This document shows, in pieces, positions 1-7,602 of a stretch of 14,994 nucleotides of DNA. The translations under genes were made by a program, and so were the position numbers. Source of the stretch: Oscillospiraceae bacterium (GTDB lineage Bacteria > Bacillota > Clostridia > Oscillospirales > Oscillospiraceae); assembly GCA_017936205.1 (NCBI GenBank), contig JAGBGB010000301.1:1-14994 (forward strand). Direction: 5' to 3'. Within the stretch, counting starts at the first letter, position 1; every line of letters begins with the position of its first letter. The notes beneath the pieces were generated by a model. That model searched no databases. It was given only the letters and a program-made list of their open reading frames with translations, and had not been told where the DNA came from.

Positions 1-144
1 ATCCCATCCCATGAATGCATAGTGATAGGCAGCGTCATATGCCTTAGTGGGAGCCTTGCCGCTGTATATCGCCATTTCACCCTGAGGAACAGTTTGCTTC
101 TGGAGGATTGTTCCATTCTCATCCTGGAAGGTAACAGTGAATCT
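1..144 (-). other. Listeria-Bacteroides (Flg_new/InlB B-repeat) type domain, partial
   Basis: Residues 1317-1364 of the PL8 protein read RFTVTFQDENGTILQKQTV... and end in YAFMGWD. This fits the YTVTFxDxDG...TxTVxxG...YxFxGWD pattern of this small cell-surface repeat. It is cut by the window edge. The usual role is as a spacer or surface-associated module; it has no catalytic function. Confidence 0.7.
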
Positions 145-3100
145 GGGCTCAGGCATATCGGCTTCCGGTCCCATGTAGATATAATCCACAGTGATCTTGG
201 CGATGGAGCCTTCCTGCTTAGCTTTGGTATATTGGAATCGGATGCCCAAAGACTTGACATAGTCCAAGGCGCGGTAGGCATCGCTTATGGGCATATATAC
301 CGTCTGATACTCCCCATCCTTAATGGTAAAGGGAACGGAATTGGTATAATCGTTTACGGTAATGTGATCGTTTTCTACGATGGAGACCAGCTGCAGATTA
401 GGGGTCTTTCCACTTTGAGCCACAAGTCCCTCGGTTTTGAATCGAACTGCAAGGATCTCCGCATTGGCAGGATCATAAGACAGAGCGTGGCGGTTTGTGT
501 TTCCCTGCCATCCGTATTTGCCGGAGGTGCCGGAGGTTGCCAGATAGGCTCCGTAATGCTCACTGCTTCCCAAGGTACCGTAGTAGTCGCAGGAGGTATA
601 CAGGCTCAGGGTCCCGTCCTCATTGTTCACGGTGAATATATTGCCGGCCTGGTCGGTACAGGCGGTAGCCCATGCAGGATTATCCTGACGATCATAGTCG
701 TGTCCACCGTAAGCCCCCTCCTGGAAGCGGTCGTTACTTCCGTCGTTGCTGAAGTCGAAGAGCAGTGCTTCGGTCTTAGGCCCGATATAGATATAATCTA
801 TGGTAGCTGTTCCTCCCTGGAGATAGCCGAAGTTGAAGCACACGCCCTTGAGCTTATTGAAGGTAGAGATCTTCTTGGAGCCCAGATTCATGGTCAGTGT
901 CACATACTGCCCCTCTAAGCTCCCTCCGTCTAAGCAGGCTGTATCAATGGCTAACTTAATGGACTCACGATCCGGATTGGAGGTGCTGTTGCTCCAATAC
1001 TGGGCACCGTCTACCAGATAATACAGGTAGACTCCGGGATCATAGTCACCGTTCTTCTTGACATTGTCCAGCTTGAGCCGCACTTGGAAGATCTCAGCCT
1101 TACTTGGGGCGAAGCTTAAGAAATTTGCTTTAGTCGTATCCGATGCGAAGGCATAATTGGCAGTAGAATCGGAGGGCTGGATCATGGTAGTATTCACGCC
1201 GCTCCGAGTGGTCAGAGGCACCGTCATAAATCCGTCGGAGATGGTCAGACTCTCATCCATGTGAGCCGTTGCCCACAGCCCTGCATCGGCATAGTTCTTG
1301 TAGCCGTAGACCGTGCTCTTATACTTGCCTGCGGTCTTGGTATTGAAGTCGAACATGAGCTGGTCGAAGGTCTGAGGCACGAATTCTGCCTCGAAGGTCC
1401 GACCTCTGGAGCCGCTGAAGTTGATCTTTAGACTGATCTTAGATGTTCCGCTGAGGGTGATCTTAGAATCAGCACGGGTGGTACGGAGGCTGCGGTTAAT
1501 GGTAATGGTACCGGTAGAGAGCTTCTGAGTGGGATCGCTGGCAGCGAGGAGGTACTTGCCGTCCTTCTCCCGGACCATGACGATCATGGGCTTATCTACG
1601 GTAATGTCACCGTAAGTCCCTGCCTTCCAGAAGACCATGGCGGTAATGCCCAGCTTCTTCTCCTTCACCACATGGAGGGAGGTAGTAGCCTTCACAATTT
1701 CCACATCGGGAGACTGGGTATATGCCTTGGTCTCTTCCACATTCTTCTCAGGAAGCATGACATAACTGTACTGTCCGTTTACGGGTTTGCTGCCGTGGTC
1801 CAGCCACAGCTCAAGGAAGCTGTACGCCCCGTTCTTTACTGTAGCATCCAGGCTGTACTTGTTCCAATCATCGTTGGTATCGTCTCCATCATCCGTAGCC
1901 TGACGGAAGGCTTTATTCACATAGACCTGTCCGCCGGAGGGGAAGTAGTAGCCCCCGAAGCTCTCTGCATGGACCCACTTGGGATTCGTAAAGCTCTTGG
2001 GAGAAGAAAAGCTGCTGACCTTCTCCAGCATGACACCGTCTACCTGGATATCTTCCGTGCCGTAGGTTGTCACTCCGTCTACCTTGCTGTTCTCGAAGAG
2101 GGCACGGTTGTCCACATAGGTGTGGACATTGTTGGTACGGGTGGTGAAGTCAATGTCCGTACCTACGCATACGATCTCATCATCAAACATGAAGTAGGAT
2201 TTTTTTGCTGTGAGATCAGAGGCAAGAACCTGCTTCTTCTTATTTAATTCCAGGTTCGGATCGAATTTGGCACGCTCCATCAGAGATACCTCTGACTTAG
2301 ACTCCGCCGAGGACCAGCTGTATGCCTCGAAGTCCATTGCAGCGGTGACGAAGCTCCCTGCCATCTCCACACCGCCGACGAAGGTAGCTGCATCCACGCC
2401 GTCCTTGTTCTTTTCCAGTGTCCAGCTTTCCGTATTGGTGGAGTAGTTATAGCTATAGGTCGTGCCGGGTAAATACGCCTTTTTGTTGCTCCATGGTTTC
2501 CGAAGCGTGCTGTCCTCCTCCGTGGTGCCGGGCACTCGGTAGAGATTGGCATACCGAGTATAGAGCTCCCCGAACTGATCCGTCTTATAGGTGGTCTCAT
2601 CGTTATAAACATACAGTGCTCCGTCCCCACCGAACCAACCGTAACGGTTACAGCCGTTAATGCTCTCAGGGATGGCGATGCGGCTGGAGCTCATGGACAG
2701 TGCCACGGAATACCCCTCGTTCTGCTGTACTGCACGGTCACTACGGAAGCGTACCGCACCGTAGATCCTTTCATCCAGAGGAATGTTCTGATCTACCAGA
2801 ATGTCCTTCAGTGTTTGGGCAATATTCACATCACCCATAGCCTTAGCATAATAGGCATAGGCCTTCTCCGTCTCCTCCGGTGTATCCTGCAGGAGAGCGG
2901 AACGGACAAACTGCTTGATCTTTAGGTCAGAAGCTCCATCGAAAGCTCCCACCAATAACAAAGCACTGGACATAAGATTCCTAATGTAGGAGAAGCCCAT
3001 AGCGGGGAACCGTCCCGTAAAGGGCACCATCATCATATTCTTATGCATGGTGGGCTTAAAGGTGGTCTCCAGCCAGTCAACCATACTCTCCGCATCCTCT

Positions 3101-4092
3101 AAGGCAAAGGCAGTGCCTGCCATGGCAGAGTAGGTATTCATTATACGCTCGCCCAAGACATCTGTGCCGTAGGTTCCCTCCAGACCCCAATACTTATGGC
3201 AAATATAGGAGCCGTCCTCCTTGACCCCCTCCACTGTATCATAGTGGGGCTTTAAATAGTAGGCCAGATTGGTCCTGGTCTCTTCCATAAGGGTGGTATT
3301 CTTGGTCAAGGCAGAGATCATGGTGCAGATATTCAGCCTGGTACGGCGGTTCGCCAGAGTGGTCGTATCCATTTGCCCGTCATTATTGGGACGGCATACA
3401 TTGATGAAATGCAGACAATTATCCGTGTAATACTTGGCAATGGTGCTCTCTGTAGAATTAGCATAGGGATACATTACCAGCAAAGTACGCAGGATCTCCA
3501 GGGGTCCTCCGTAGGACCAATCCCACCAGTTGTAGATAGCACTGCGATTCGCACTGGCACGCTGGGAGTCAAAGTAAGCCTTGCTATAGAAATTCTGCCC
3601 CTTCTTCAGTGCGAAGAAGATGGCATCCCTTAGCTCTTGGTTTTTATAGAGCTCCTGGGTCACCACATTACCGTTGCTGTCCTTGTAGATATACTGGGCT
3701 CCACGGGTTCCATATGCCTGAGCCAGACTGTACAGATCCTTAAACTGCAACCGAATGGTATTGCTTTTCGTCTCTGCGGTCATATTGACCGTGCCGAAGA
3801 TCCGATTGCTATTGGAGCGGTTTTTCTCTAAGTCCTGCCATTTTGTTCCGGCCTTATAGCTGATGCCGGAGGTAGACAGACCCGTAGTGCTGCTCTTAGC
3901 CCCTACGATATCCCGAATCACAGGGTCATCCCAATTCACACTGTCACTGCCACAGAGGATCCTCTTGTAATTGTTGATCAGGGTACTCCAATCAGAGGCT
4001 GTGTAAGTAGCTGCCTCTGCAAAGAATGCCTGTTGCGGCAGCAATGTCAAGAGAATTGCAACCAGAAGAATCGCCGAGATTATACGCTTCAT
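1..4092 (-). CDS. Secreted polysaccharide lyase family 8 (hyaluronate/chondroitin/xanthan lyase type), C-terminus off left edge
   Basis: The frame is open from ATG 4092 to the left edge (1364 codons, no stop). A signal peptide is clear (MKRIISAILLVAILLTLLP..., likely cut after AEA27). PL8 enzymes cleave acidic polysaccharides by beta-elimination outside the cell. All four catalytic landmarks are present: Asn188 in NWWDWSYGGP, His299 and Tyr308 (nine apart, as in streptococcal hyaluronate lyase), and Arg361 in TGRFPAMG. The central beta domain shows SMSSSRIAIPESIN (about residue 465) and KKSYFMFDDEIV (about 630); a C-terminal PL8 beta domain follows near 800-880. Two FDF-type accessory modules (909-1105, 1110-1310) and a Listeria-Bacteroides-type repeat (1317-edge, ending YAFMGWD) complete the visible part. 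An in-frame ATG at 4104 is an alternative start. I prefer 4092 because the 14205 gene has a similar leader in which the matching upstream ATG is out of frame. The substrate is unknown. The Glu that I expect in the family motif NWWDxEIG is replaced here (WSYG). Confidence 0.9.
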   Translation of the reverse strand, partial: MKRIISAILLVAILLTLLPQQAFFAEAATYTASDWSTLINNYKRILCGSDSVNWDDPVIRDIVGAKSSTTGLSTSGISYKAGTKWQDLEKNRSNSNRIFGTVNMTAETKSNTIRLQFKDLYSLAQAYGTRGAQYIYKDSNGNVVTQELYKNQELRDAIFFALKKGQNFYSKAYFDSQRASANRSAIYNWWDWSYGGPLEILRTLLVMYPYANSTESTIAKYYTDNCLHFINVCRPNNDGQMDTTTLANRRTRLNICTMISALTKNTTLMEETRTNLAYYLKPHYDTVEGVKEDGSYICHKYWGLEGTYGTDVLGERIMNTYSAMAGTAFALEDAESMVDWLETTFKPTMHKNMMMVPFTGRFPAMGFSYIRNLMSSALLLVGAFDGASDLKIKQFVRSALLQDTPEETEKAYAYYAKAMGDVNIAQTLKDILVDQNIPLDERIYGAVRFRSDRAVQQNEGYSVALSMSSSRIAIPESINGCNRYGWFGGDGALYVYNDETTYKTDQFGELYTRYANLYRVPGTTEEDSTLRKPWSNKKAYLPGTTYSYNYSTNTESWTLEKNKDGVDAATFVGGVEMAGSFVTAAMDFEAYSWSSAESKSEVSLMERAKFDPNLELNKKKQVLASDLTAKKSYFMFDDEIVCVGTDIDFTTRTNNVHTYVDNRALFENSKVDGVTTYGTEDIQVDGVMLEKVSSFSSPKSFTNPKWVHAESFGGYYFPSGGQVYVNKAFRQATDDGDDTNDDWNKYSLDATVKNGAYSFLELWLDHGSKPVNGQYSYVMLPEKNVEETKAYTQSPDVEIVKATTSLHVVKEKKLGITAMVFWKAGTYGDITVDKPMIVMVREKDGKYLLAASDPTQKLSTGTITINRSLRTTRADSKITLSGTSKISLKINFSGSRGRTFEAEFVPQTFDQLMFDFNTKTAGKYKSTVYGYKNYADAGLWATAHMDESLTISDGFMTVPLTTRSGVNTTMIQPSDSTANYAFASDTTKANFLSFAPSKAEIFQVRLKLDNVKKNGDYDPGVYLYYLVDGAQYWSNSTSNPDRESIKLAIDTACLDGGSLEGQYVTLTMNLGSKKISTFNKLKGVCFNFGYLQGGTATIDYIYIGPKTEALLFDFSNDGSNDRFQEGAYGGHDYDRQDNPAWATACTDQAGNIFTVNNEDGTLSLYTSCDYYGTLGSSEHYGAYLATSGTSGKYGWQGNTNRHALSYDPANAEILAVRFKTEGLVAQSGKTPNLQLVSIVENDHITVNDYTNSVPFTIKDGEYQTVYMPISDAYRALDYVKSLGIRFQYTKAKQEGSIAKITVDYIYMGPEADMPEPRFTVTFQDENGTILQKQTVPQGEMAIYSGKAPTKAYDAAYHYAFMGWD
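163..765 (-). repeat. Accessory module FDF/IDYIYxGPE, copy 2 of the PL8 protein
   Basis: This encodes residues 1110-1310, beginning LLFDFSND and ending VDYIYMGPE. In between are a YGxxxYD...WATA segment and an EILAVRFKTE strand. The same order of motifs occurs in the preceding copy and twice in the phosphodiester glycosidase. I infer a jelly-roll, carbohydrate-binding-like module from its all-beta appearance and its place behind catalytic domains. I cannot assign a named family. Confidence 0.7.
778..1368 (-). repeat. Accessory module FDF/IDYIYxGPE, copy 1 of the PL8 protein
   Basis: This encodes residues 909-1105, starting FDQLMFDFN directly after the lyase domain and ending IDYIYIGP. YGYKNY, LWATA and IFQVRLKLD correspond to segments in copy 2 and in both copies of the 7530-4360 protein. 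It is probably a glycan-binding or spacer module; the function is inferred from position only. Confidence 0.7.
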
Positions 4093-4132
4093 GTGCACTG
4101 TCATCCTTTCCTAAAAGCTCATTTATTGTACG

Positions 4133-4163
4133 ACAAACAAAAGGAACATTTGTGAAAGCTCCT
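4133..4163 (-). promoter_or_regulatory. Weak leader hairpin with U-rich tail upstream of the PL8 gene
   Basis: On the minus strand AGGAGC and GTTCCT can form six pairs (one G-U) around a 10-base loop. A TTTTGTTTGT tract follows. It lies in the predicted untranslated leader, about 40-70 bases before the start. It could act as an attenuator, but the stem is short and chance is likely. Confidence 0.2.
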
Positions 4164-4197
4164 CAAAAATATTCCCTTCACCCTTGTCCTTAGTATG

Positions 4198-4226
4198 AAT
4201 ATAACACATATGCCTTTTGAACACAA
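4198..4226 (-). promoter_or_regulatory. Predicted sigma-A promoter of the PL8 gene
   Basis: Read on the minus strand, TTGTGT (4226-4221) is separated by 17 bases from TATATT (4203-4198). The -10 matches five of six consensus positions and the -35 only its TTG. Initiation near 4190 would give a leader of about 100 bases. Its place between the upstream terminator and the lyase start supports an independent transcript. Confidence 0.5.
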
Positions 4227-4297
4227 TAGTTAAATCCAAATTTTTACAAAGCACTACATTTTCTTTCCAAAAAAGACATTCATGAAGTTAATGATTG

Positions 4298-4348
4298 CAA
4301 AAATCACAAACAGCCACTTTCAGTTCAATCTCCGGAAAGTGGAGTTTG
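4298..4348 (-). terminator. Rho-independent terminator after the phosphodiester glycosidase gene
   Basis: On the minus strand CAAAC-t-CCACTTTC pairs with GAAAGTGG-ct-GTTTG around a 13-base loop, and GATTTTTGC follows. The stem begins 11 bases past the stop at 4360. The T tract is short (five), so termination may be incomplete, but position and stem are good. Confidence 0.7.
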
Positions 4349-4359
4349 TTTATAAGGGT

Positions 4360-7300
4360 TTAGTTTTTAAAGTACATATTTGCACTGTCACTGTAAGCAA
4401 AGAGTGCCTTGCATAGGGTCAACAGGTCACCTGTTCTATTGTTTCCATAGGTATCGGCACTATATTGGAGCGTACAGGAAACCGGAGTCATGCCTTCATA
4501 AATTTGAACACTGACAACAGTTCTCAATTCCGCAGCTAAAAGCCCATTGAAGGAGAATGCGTAGAGATCCTTCTCGGCACTGTAGATTTCGGATTCCTTG
4601 AGTACGATTGTTTTCATCTGACCTGTTATCCCCTCATAGCTGATACGGAGCTGCAGATCACCTATCTCCCCTTCGTACGCTGTGAGCTTGAAAACGAACT
4701 TTAGTGTGACTTTGGAGGTAAGATCCAAGGCTTTCCCTACCCAAACAACAGAGGAGTCAGAAACATCATCAAGAATGTGATTTGTGTTCCCGAAGTCGGC
4801 ACGATCCATATCACTGAGATACGCTCTATGGACTTCTGTCATTTCTCCGTCAGCAAGGGCATCTGTTCTGTAGCTCTTGAAAACCTGAGCCTTAGAGCCA
4901 TAGCGCAGCAGATCCGCACAAAGGACCTTCAGGCTGTCCGGCCTTGCTGCATTGTTTAACTGAGAATAAGCGTAGGTAGCAATGCTGTACTCATCTACAG
5001 GAGAATAATAGGGCTGACCATCCTTTGTACCATAGAGGATCGAGGATATCCTGTCATTCATCTGTGTCGCAGTCATGCCGTCCAGGGTGAAGTAATAGTA
5101 GTCCTCCCTCTCCACAGGTTCTATCCGGATAACGGACTTTCCGGTCTTCTCGTTGCCCTCGTAGGTGTCAAATGTACTCTCCATATAAACCGTAGTCATG
5201 TCAAAGCCCTCTAAAAGGGCCTTAGACACCAACAGATTTACGGAAATATCACTTGCCAGGTTCAGGCTGTGATTCAGCTTCAGGGAAGCATCCTCCACAG
5301 GCTCTTTATGTTCCGACTCTCCGCAGATACAGAACCCCTCTATATATGTATGAGCTTCCTCTGCCGACCACAGACATTTTTCACAGCGGATCAAATGGGT
5401 ACGGCTGTCAATCACCGTATAGACATAGCTGTGGGATGCCTCAGGAGCATTACAGGCAGGGCCCACATAGATATAATCGATCGCAATGTCACCGATCGTA
5501 TTCCCCTTGATATTCTGGAAACGGAAGCCCAGACACTTGATCATATCCGCAGTCTTGAAGCCGACACTCACAGGAATGGTCAGTGTTTGGAAGGTGCCGT
5601 TGGACAAGGAATATGTCTGACGAATGTCGTTCTTATAGCTATGCATATCCTGTTGTGTATAGTAATATTCCATAACAAGGGTAGGTTTTTTCCCTGTGGG
5701 TACCATGCAGTTATCTGTCTTGAATCGAATCTGCAGAACATCGCAATTCCCAGGGGGAAAGCTGAAGGGAAAATAAGAATAGGTCGTTCGTCCCGTAAAA
5801 TGTCCGTAGGAATTGGTTGTCTTGACCCAGGGACCGTAGGTCAAATTCCCTGCTTCCTCCGAGCCACTGTAGCCGTCTGTCGCCTCTACATGGAGTAGGC
5901 CTTCTGTGTTGTCAATTATGAATGCACTGTTAGAGCTATTATACGCCGTTGCCCAGTAACCCAAGTCAGCCCTGTCAAAGTTCATAAAGCCATAAGGAAT
6001 GGTATTATATCGCTCTTTAGAGCTCCTATCGTTCGTAAAATCGAACAACAGGAAATCAGGTGTTGTCGCGCCGACCTCAGGGCCGACATAGATGTAATCA
6101 TAAGTAAACTTCACAGTGGTCTTGGCAGGATCCTCGATCAGCAGATTGTACACCTCCGGTCGGATAGCTGTAATGGCATCTGCTTCCTTAAGATTCAATT
6201 TCCCCTCTAAAACAAAATAGTCTCCAGTGGTATACTCTGCAGGGAGTGCTCCGGACCAAGCTATCGCTGTACTCTCCTCTCCGTCATCGATCGCATACAT
6301 CAGACGGAAATGGGCAGACCCATCCGTGGAGCCCTCGACCTTCATTCTGACCTTGAAATAATCGTCACCGGTAGGAACATATCTTAGCGGATGTCCTCCG
6401 GTATAGCTGGAATTGAGGGATGTGATCAAGGGATGAATATGTCGGGTCGCAGGATGTGCAGCGGTCGTGGAAAAGGACATGGTTCCTGCTGTATGATCGA
6501 ATGCAGGTGCCGTAGAATAGGTGTGGTGATAGTGCCAGCTCCCGACGTCAAAATTCTTGTCCCCATAAATATCTGCCTTGTACCTCTCCTTGGCAGCAGC
6601 ATCATTGGTAAAGTCGAAATAGAGCCGATCCGACTGAGGCTCTGTCACAAGGAACAGCACAGAAGAAACCTTCCGCTCCCCGGCTGCATCCGAAGGAGAA
6701 TTGCGGATCACCAAATCAGAGCTACCTTCTCTCTGTGTAGCAAAGAGGGAAGATCCACCACCGTCTAAGTTAATGGCATCTACACAACCCAGGGAGAACA
6801 TAAGCTCAGACATATCGTTGATGGTAACTCCGTAGGAATTGGTTTTGCCGTTAACAACGAAGGTGACAAGTGTGCCGTCTGCCTTCAGGCCAATGGCAGT
6901 ACGGGCAGAAAGCTGCTCTGCATTCTGCTTGATCTGCTTTCCGTCCCGAACAAGCCACTGTCTTCCGGCAACGGCCTCAAGAACATCACTGTGATCATCG
7001 GTATAGGTACGGAAGGCATAGCTTCCGTCCTTCAAAATAGCAAAGTAGATCTTCGCATTGCTGTCAGAAGGGTGGATCACATTCCCTTCTACCTTAATGA
7101 GACCCATAGGCTCCCCACTGTCAAAGGCAAAGTTCCCGTTCATCGCAAAGATCACATTGCGAGAGGTTGCTTTCTCGTAAGCAGCGGCTTGGTCAGTAGG
7201 TCTGGTGAAGGAATAGCTCAAATCGCTTGCCGCCGCAGATCGGGTAGCTTTAGAGCTTCCTTCCGTAAAGTATTTGCTGTAGGACACCTTCAGCCTCGCC

Positions 7301-7530
7301 TTAGCAGTAGGTGCCACCTGAAGCATGAACCCCTGATGCCCACCGCTCATTGCAACAGCCGATTCCGTTACGCCGGACATCAAGGTCGCATCCGTTTTAG
7401 AAAGAACCGTACTTTCGATCTTTTCCACACTGTCCCCTGTGTGATAGGCTTCAACACAAGACAGACATAAGTTCATGAAAAAAAGAACTGTAACTACTGC
7501 GATACCGAACCTTCTCATAATATTGTTCAT
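4360..7530 (-). CDS. Secreted phosphodiester glycosidase (NAGPA family) with accessory modules
   Basis: The 1056-residue protein begins at ATG 7530. The frame is open to ATG 7581, but GGGAGG five bases before 7530 and a signal peptide starting there (MNNIMRRFGIAVV..., cut after VEA28) fix the start. Residues about 75-298 form the NAGPA domain, with NGNF at 131-134, SARTAIGLKADG at 209-220 and NLDGGGSSLF at 254-263. Family members hydrolyse sugar-1-phosphodiesters, as the mammalian uncovering enzyme does with GlcNAc-1-phosphate. Two FDF/YIYVGPE modules follow (301-484, 493-691), then a ribbon-like segment with CEKC (716-719) and CICG (734-737), then the shared C-terminal module (748-1056). The gene lies 72 bases after its upstream neighbour without a terminator, so an operon is likely. 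The family call is firm; the natural substrate (capsule, teichoic acid or host glycan phosphodiester) is unknown. Confidence 0.9.
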   Translation of the reverse strand: MNNIMRRFGIAVVTVLFFMNLCLSCVEAYHTGDSVEKIESTVLSKTDATLMSGVTESAVAMSGGHQGFMLQVAPTAKARLKVSYSKYFTEGSSKATRSAAASDLSYSFTRPTDQAAAYEKATSRNVIFAMNGNFAFDSGEPMGLIKVEGNVIHPSDSNAKIYFAILKDGSYAFRTYTDDHSDVLEAVAGRQWLVRDGKQIKQNAEQLSARTAIGLKADGTLVTFVVNGKTNSYGVTINDMSELMFSLGCVDAINLDGGGSSLFATQREGSSDLVIRNSPSDAAGERKVSSVLFLVTEPQSDRLYFDFTNDAAAKERYKADIYGDKNFDVGSWHYHHTYSTAPAFDHTAGTMSFSTTAAHPATRHIHPLITSLNSSYTGGHPLRYVPTGDDYFKVRMKVEGSTDGSAHFRLMYAIDDGEESTAIAWSGALPAEYTTGDYFVLEGKLNLKEADAITAIRPEVYNLLIEDPAKTTVKFTYDYIYVGPEVGATTPDFLLFDFTNDRSSKERYNTIPYGFMNFDRADLGYWATAYNSSNSAFIIDNTEGLLHVEATDGYSGSEEAGNLTYGPWVKTTNSYGHFTGRTTYSYFPFSFPPGNCDVLQIRFKTDNCMVPTGKKPTLVMEYYYTQQDMHSYKNDIRQTYSLSNGTFQTLTIPVSVGFKTADMIKCLGFRFQNIKGNTIGDIAIDYIYVGPACNAPEASHSYVYTVIDSRTHLIRCEKCLWSAEEAHTYIEGFCICGESEHKEPVEDASLKLNHSLNLASDISVNLLVSKALLEGFDMTTVYMESTFDTYEGNEKTGKSVIRIEPVEREDYYYFTLDGMTATQMNDRISSILYGTKDGQPYYSPVDEYSIATYAYSQLNNAARPDSLKVLCADLLRYGSKAQVFKSYRTDALADGEMTEVHRAYLSDMDRADFGNTNHILDDVSDSSVVWVGKALDLTSKVTLKFVFKLTAYEGEIGDLQLRISYEGITGQMKTIVLKESEIYSAEKDLYAFSFNGLLAAELRTVVSVQIYEGMTPVSCTLQYSADTYGNNRTGDLLTLCKALFAYSDSANMYFKN
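4363..5289 (-). repeat. Shared C-terminal module, copy in the phosphodiester glycosidase
   Basis: This encodes residues 748-1056: SLKLNHSLNLASDIS at the start, DEYSIATYAYSQLNN and LLRYGSKAQVFKSY in the middle, and TPVSCTLQYSADTYGNN and LCKALFAYSDSA at the end. It is clearly homologous to 7606-8538 and 14625-14994 but is the most diverged of the three. I recall similar unnamed C-terminal modules in Clostridia exported proteins; the function is not known to me. Confidence 0.85.
5458..6054 (-). repeat. Accessory module FDF/IDYIYxGPE, copy 2 of the phosphodiester glycosidase
   Basis: This encodes residues 493-691 from DFLLFDFTND to IDYIYVGP. The YGFMNFD, YWATAYN and VLQIRFKTDN segments match the PL8 copies closely in order and spacing. 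It is inferred to be a non-catalytic binding or spacer module. Confidence 0.75.
6079..6630 (-). repeat. Accessory module FDF/IDYIYxGPE, copy 1 of the phosphodiester glycosidase
   Basis: This encodes residues 301-484 from DRLYFDFTND to YDYIYVGPE, directly behind the catalytic domain. YGDKNFD and YFKVRMKVEG match the motif order of the other three copies; the central part is more diverged. Confidence 0.7.
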
Positions 7531-7541
7531 AATAACCTCCC
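7531..7541 (-). promoter_or_regulatory. Ribosome binding site that fixes the phosphodiester glycosidase start
   Basis: GGGAGG (7541-7536) is followed by TTATT and ATG at 7530. It is the strongest Shine-Dalgarno site in the window. It rules against the upstream in-frame ATG at 7581, which would place 17 charged residues before the signal peptide. Confidence 0.9.
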
Positions 7542-7602
7542 GGATTCGTTCAAGGAAGCAGATTGCTTTGCTTTGCCGCAATCACTGTTAGGCTCCCTCG
7601 TT

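Noticed and set aside
22..918. Long open frame on the plus strand opposite the lyase gene
   Set aside because: It is antisense to the accessory modules of the lyase, has no ribosome binding site or recognisable domain, and arises from the codon bias of the real gene. The frames at 1672-2247, 5269-5898, 8071-8526 and 10597-11367 are the same kind.
7484..7530. Phosphodiester glycosidase as a lipoprotein, from two Cys in the signal peptide
   Set aside because: Neither Cys is preceded by a lipobox (the contexts are FMNLC and LCLSC, without L-[AST]-[GA]-C), and VEA at 26-28 is a good signal peptidase I site.
7561..7583. GATTGC/GCAATC hairpin between the two operon genes as a terminator
   Set aside because: The stem has only six pairs, no T tract follows on the minus strand, and the next gene starts with a strong Shine-Dalgarno site; read-through is expected.
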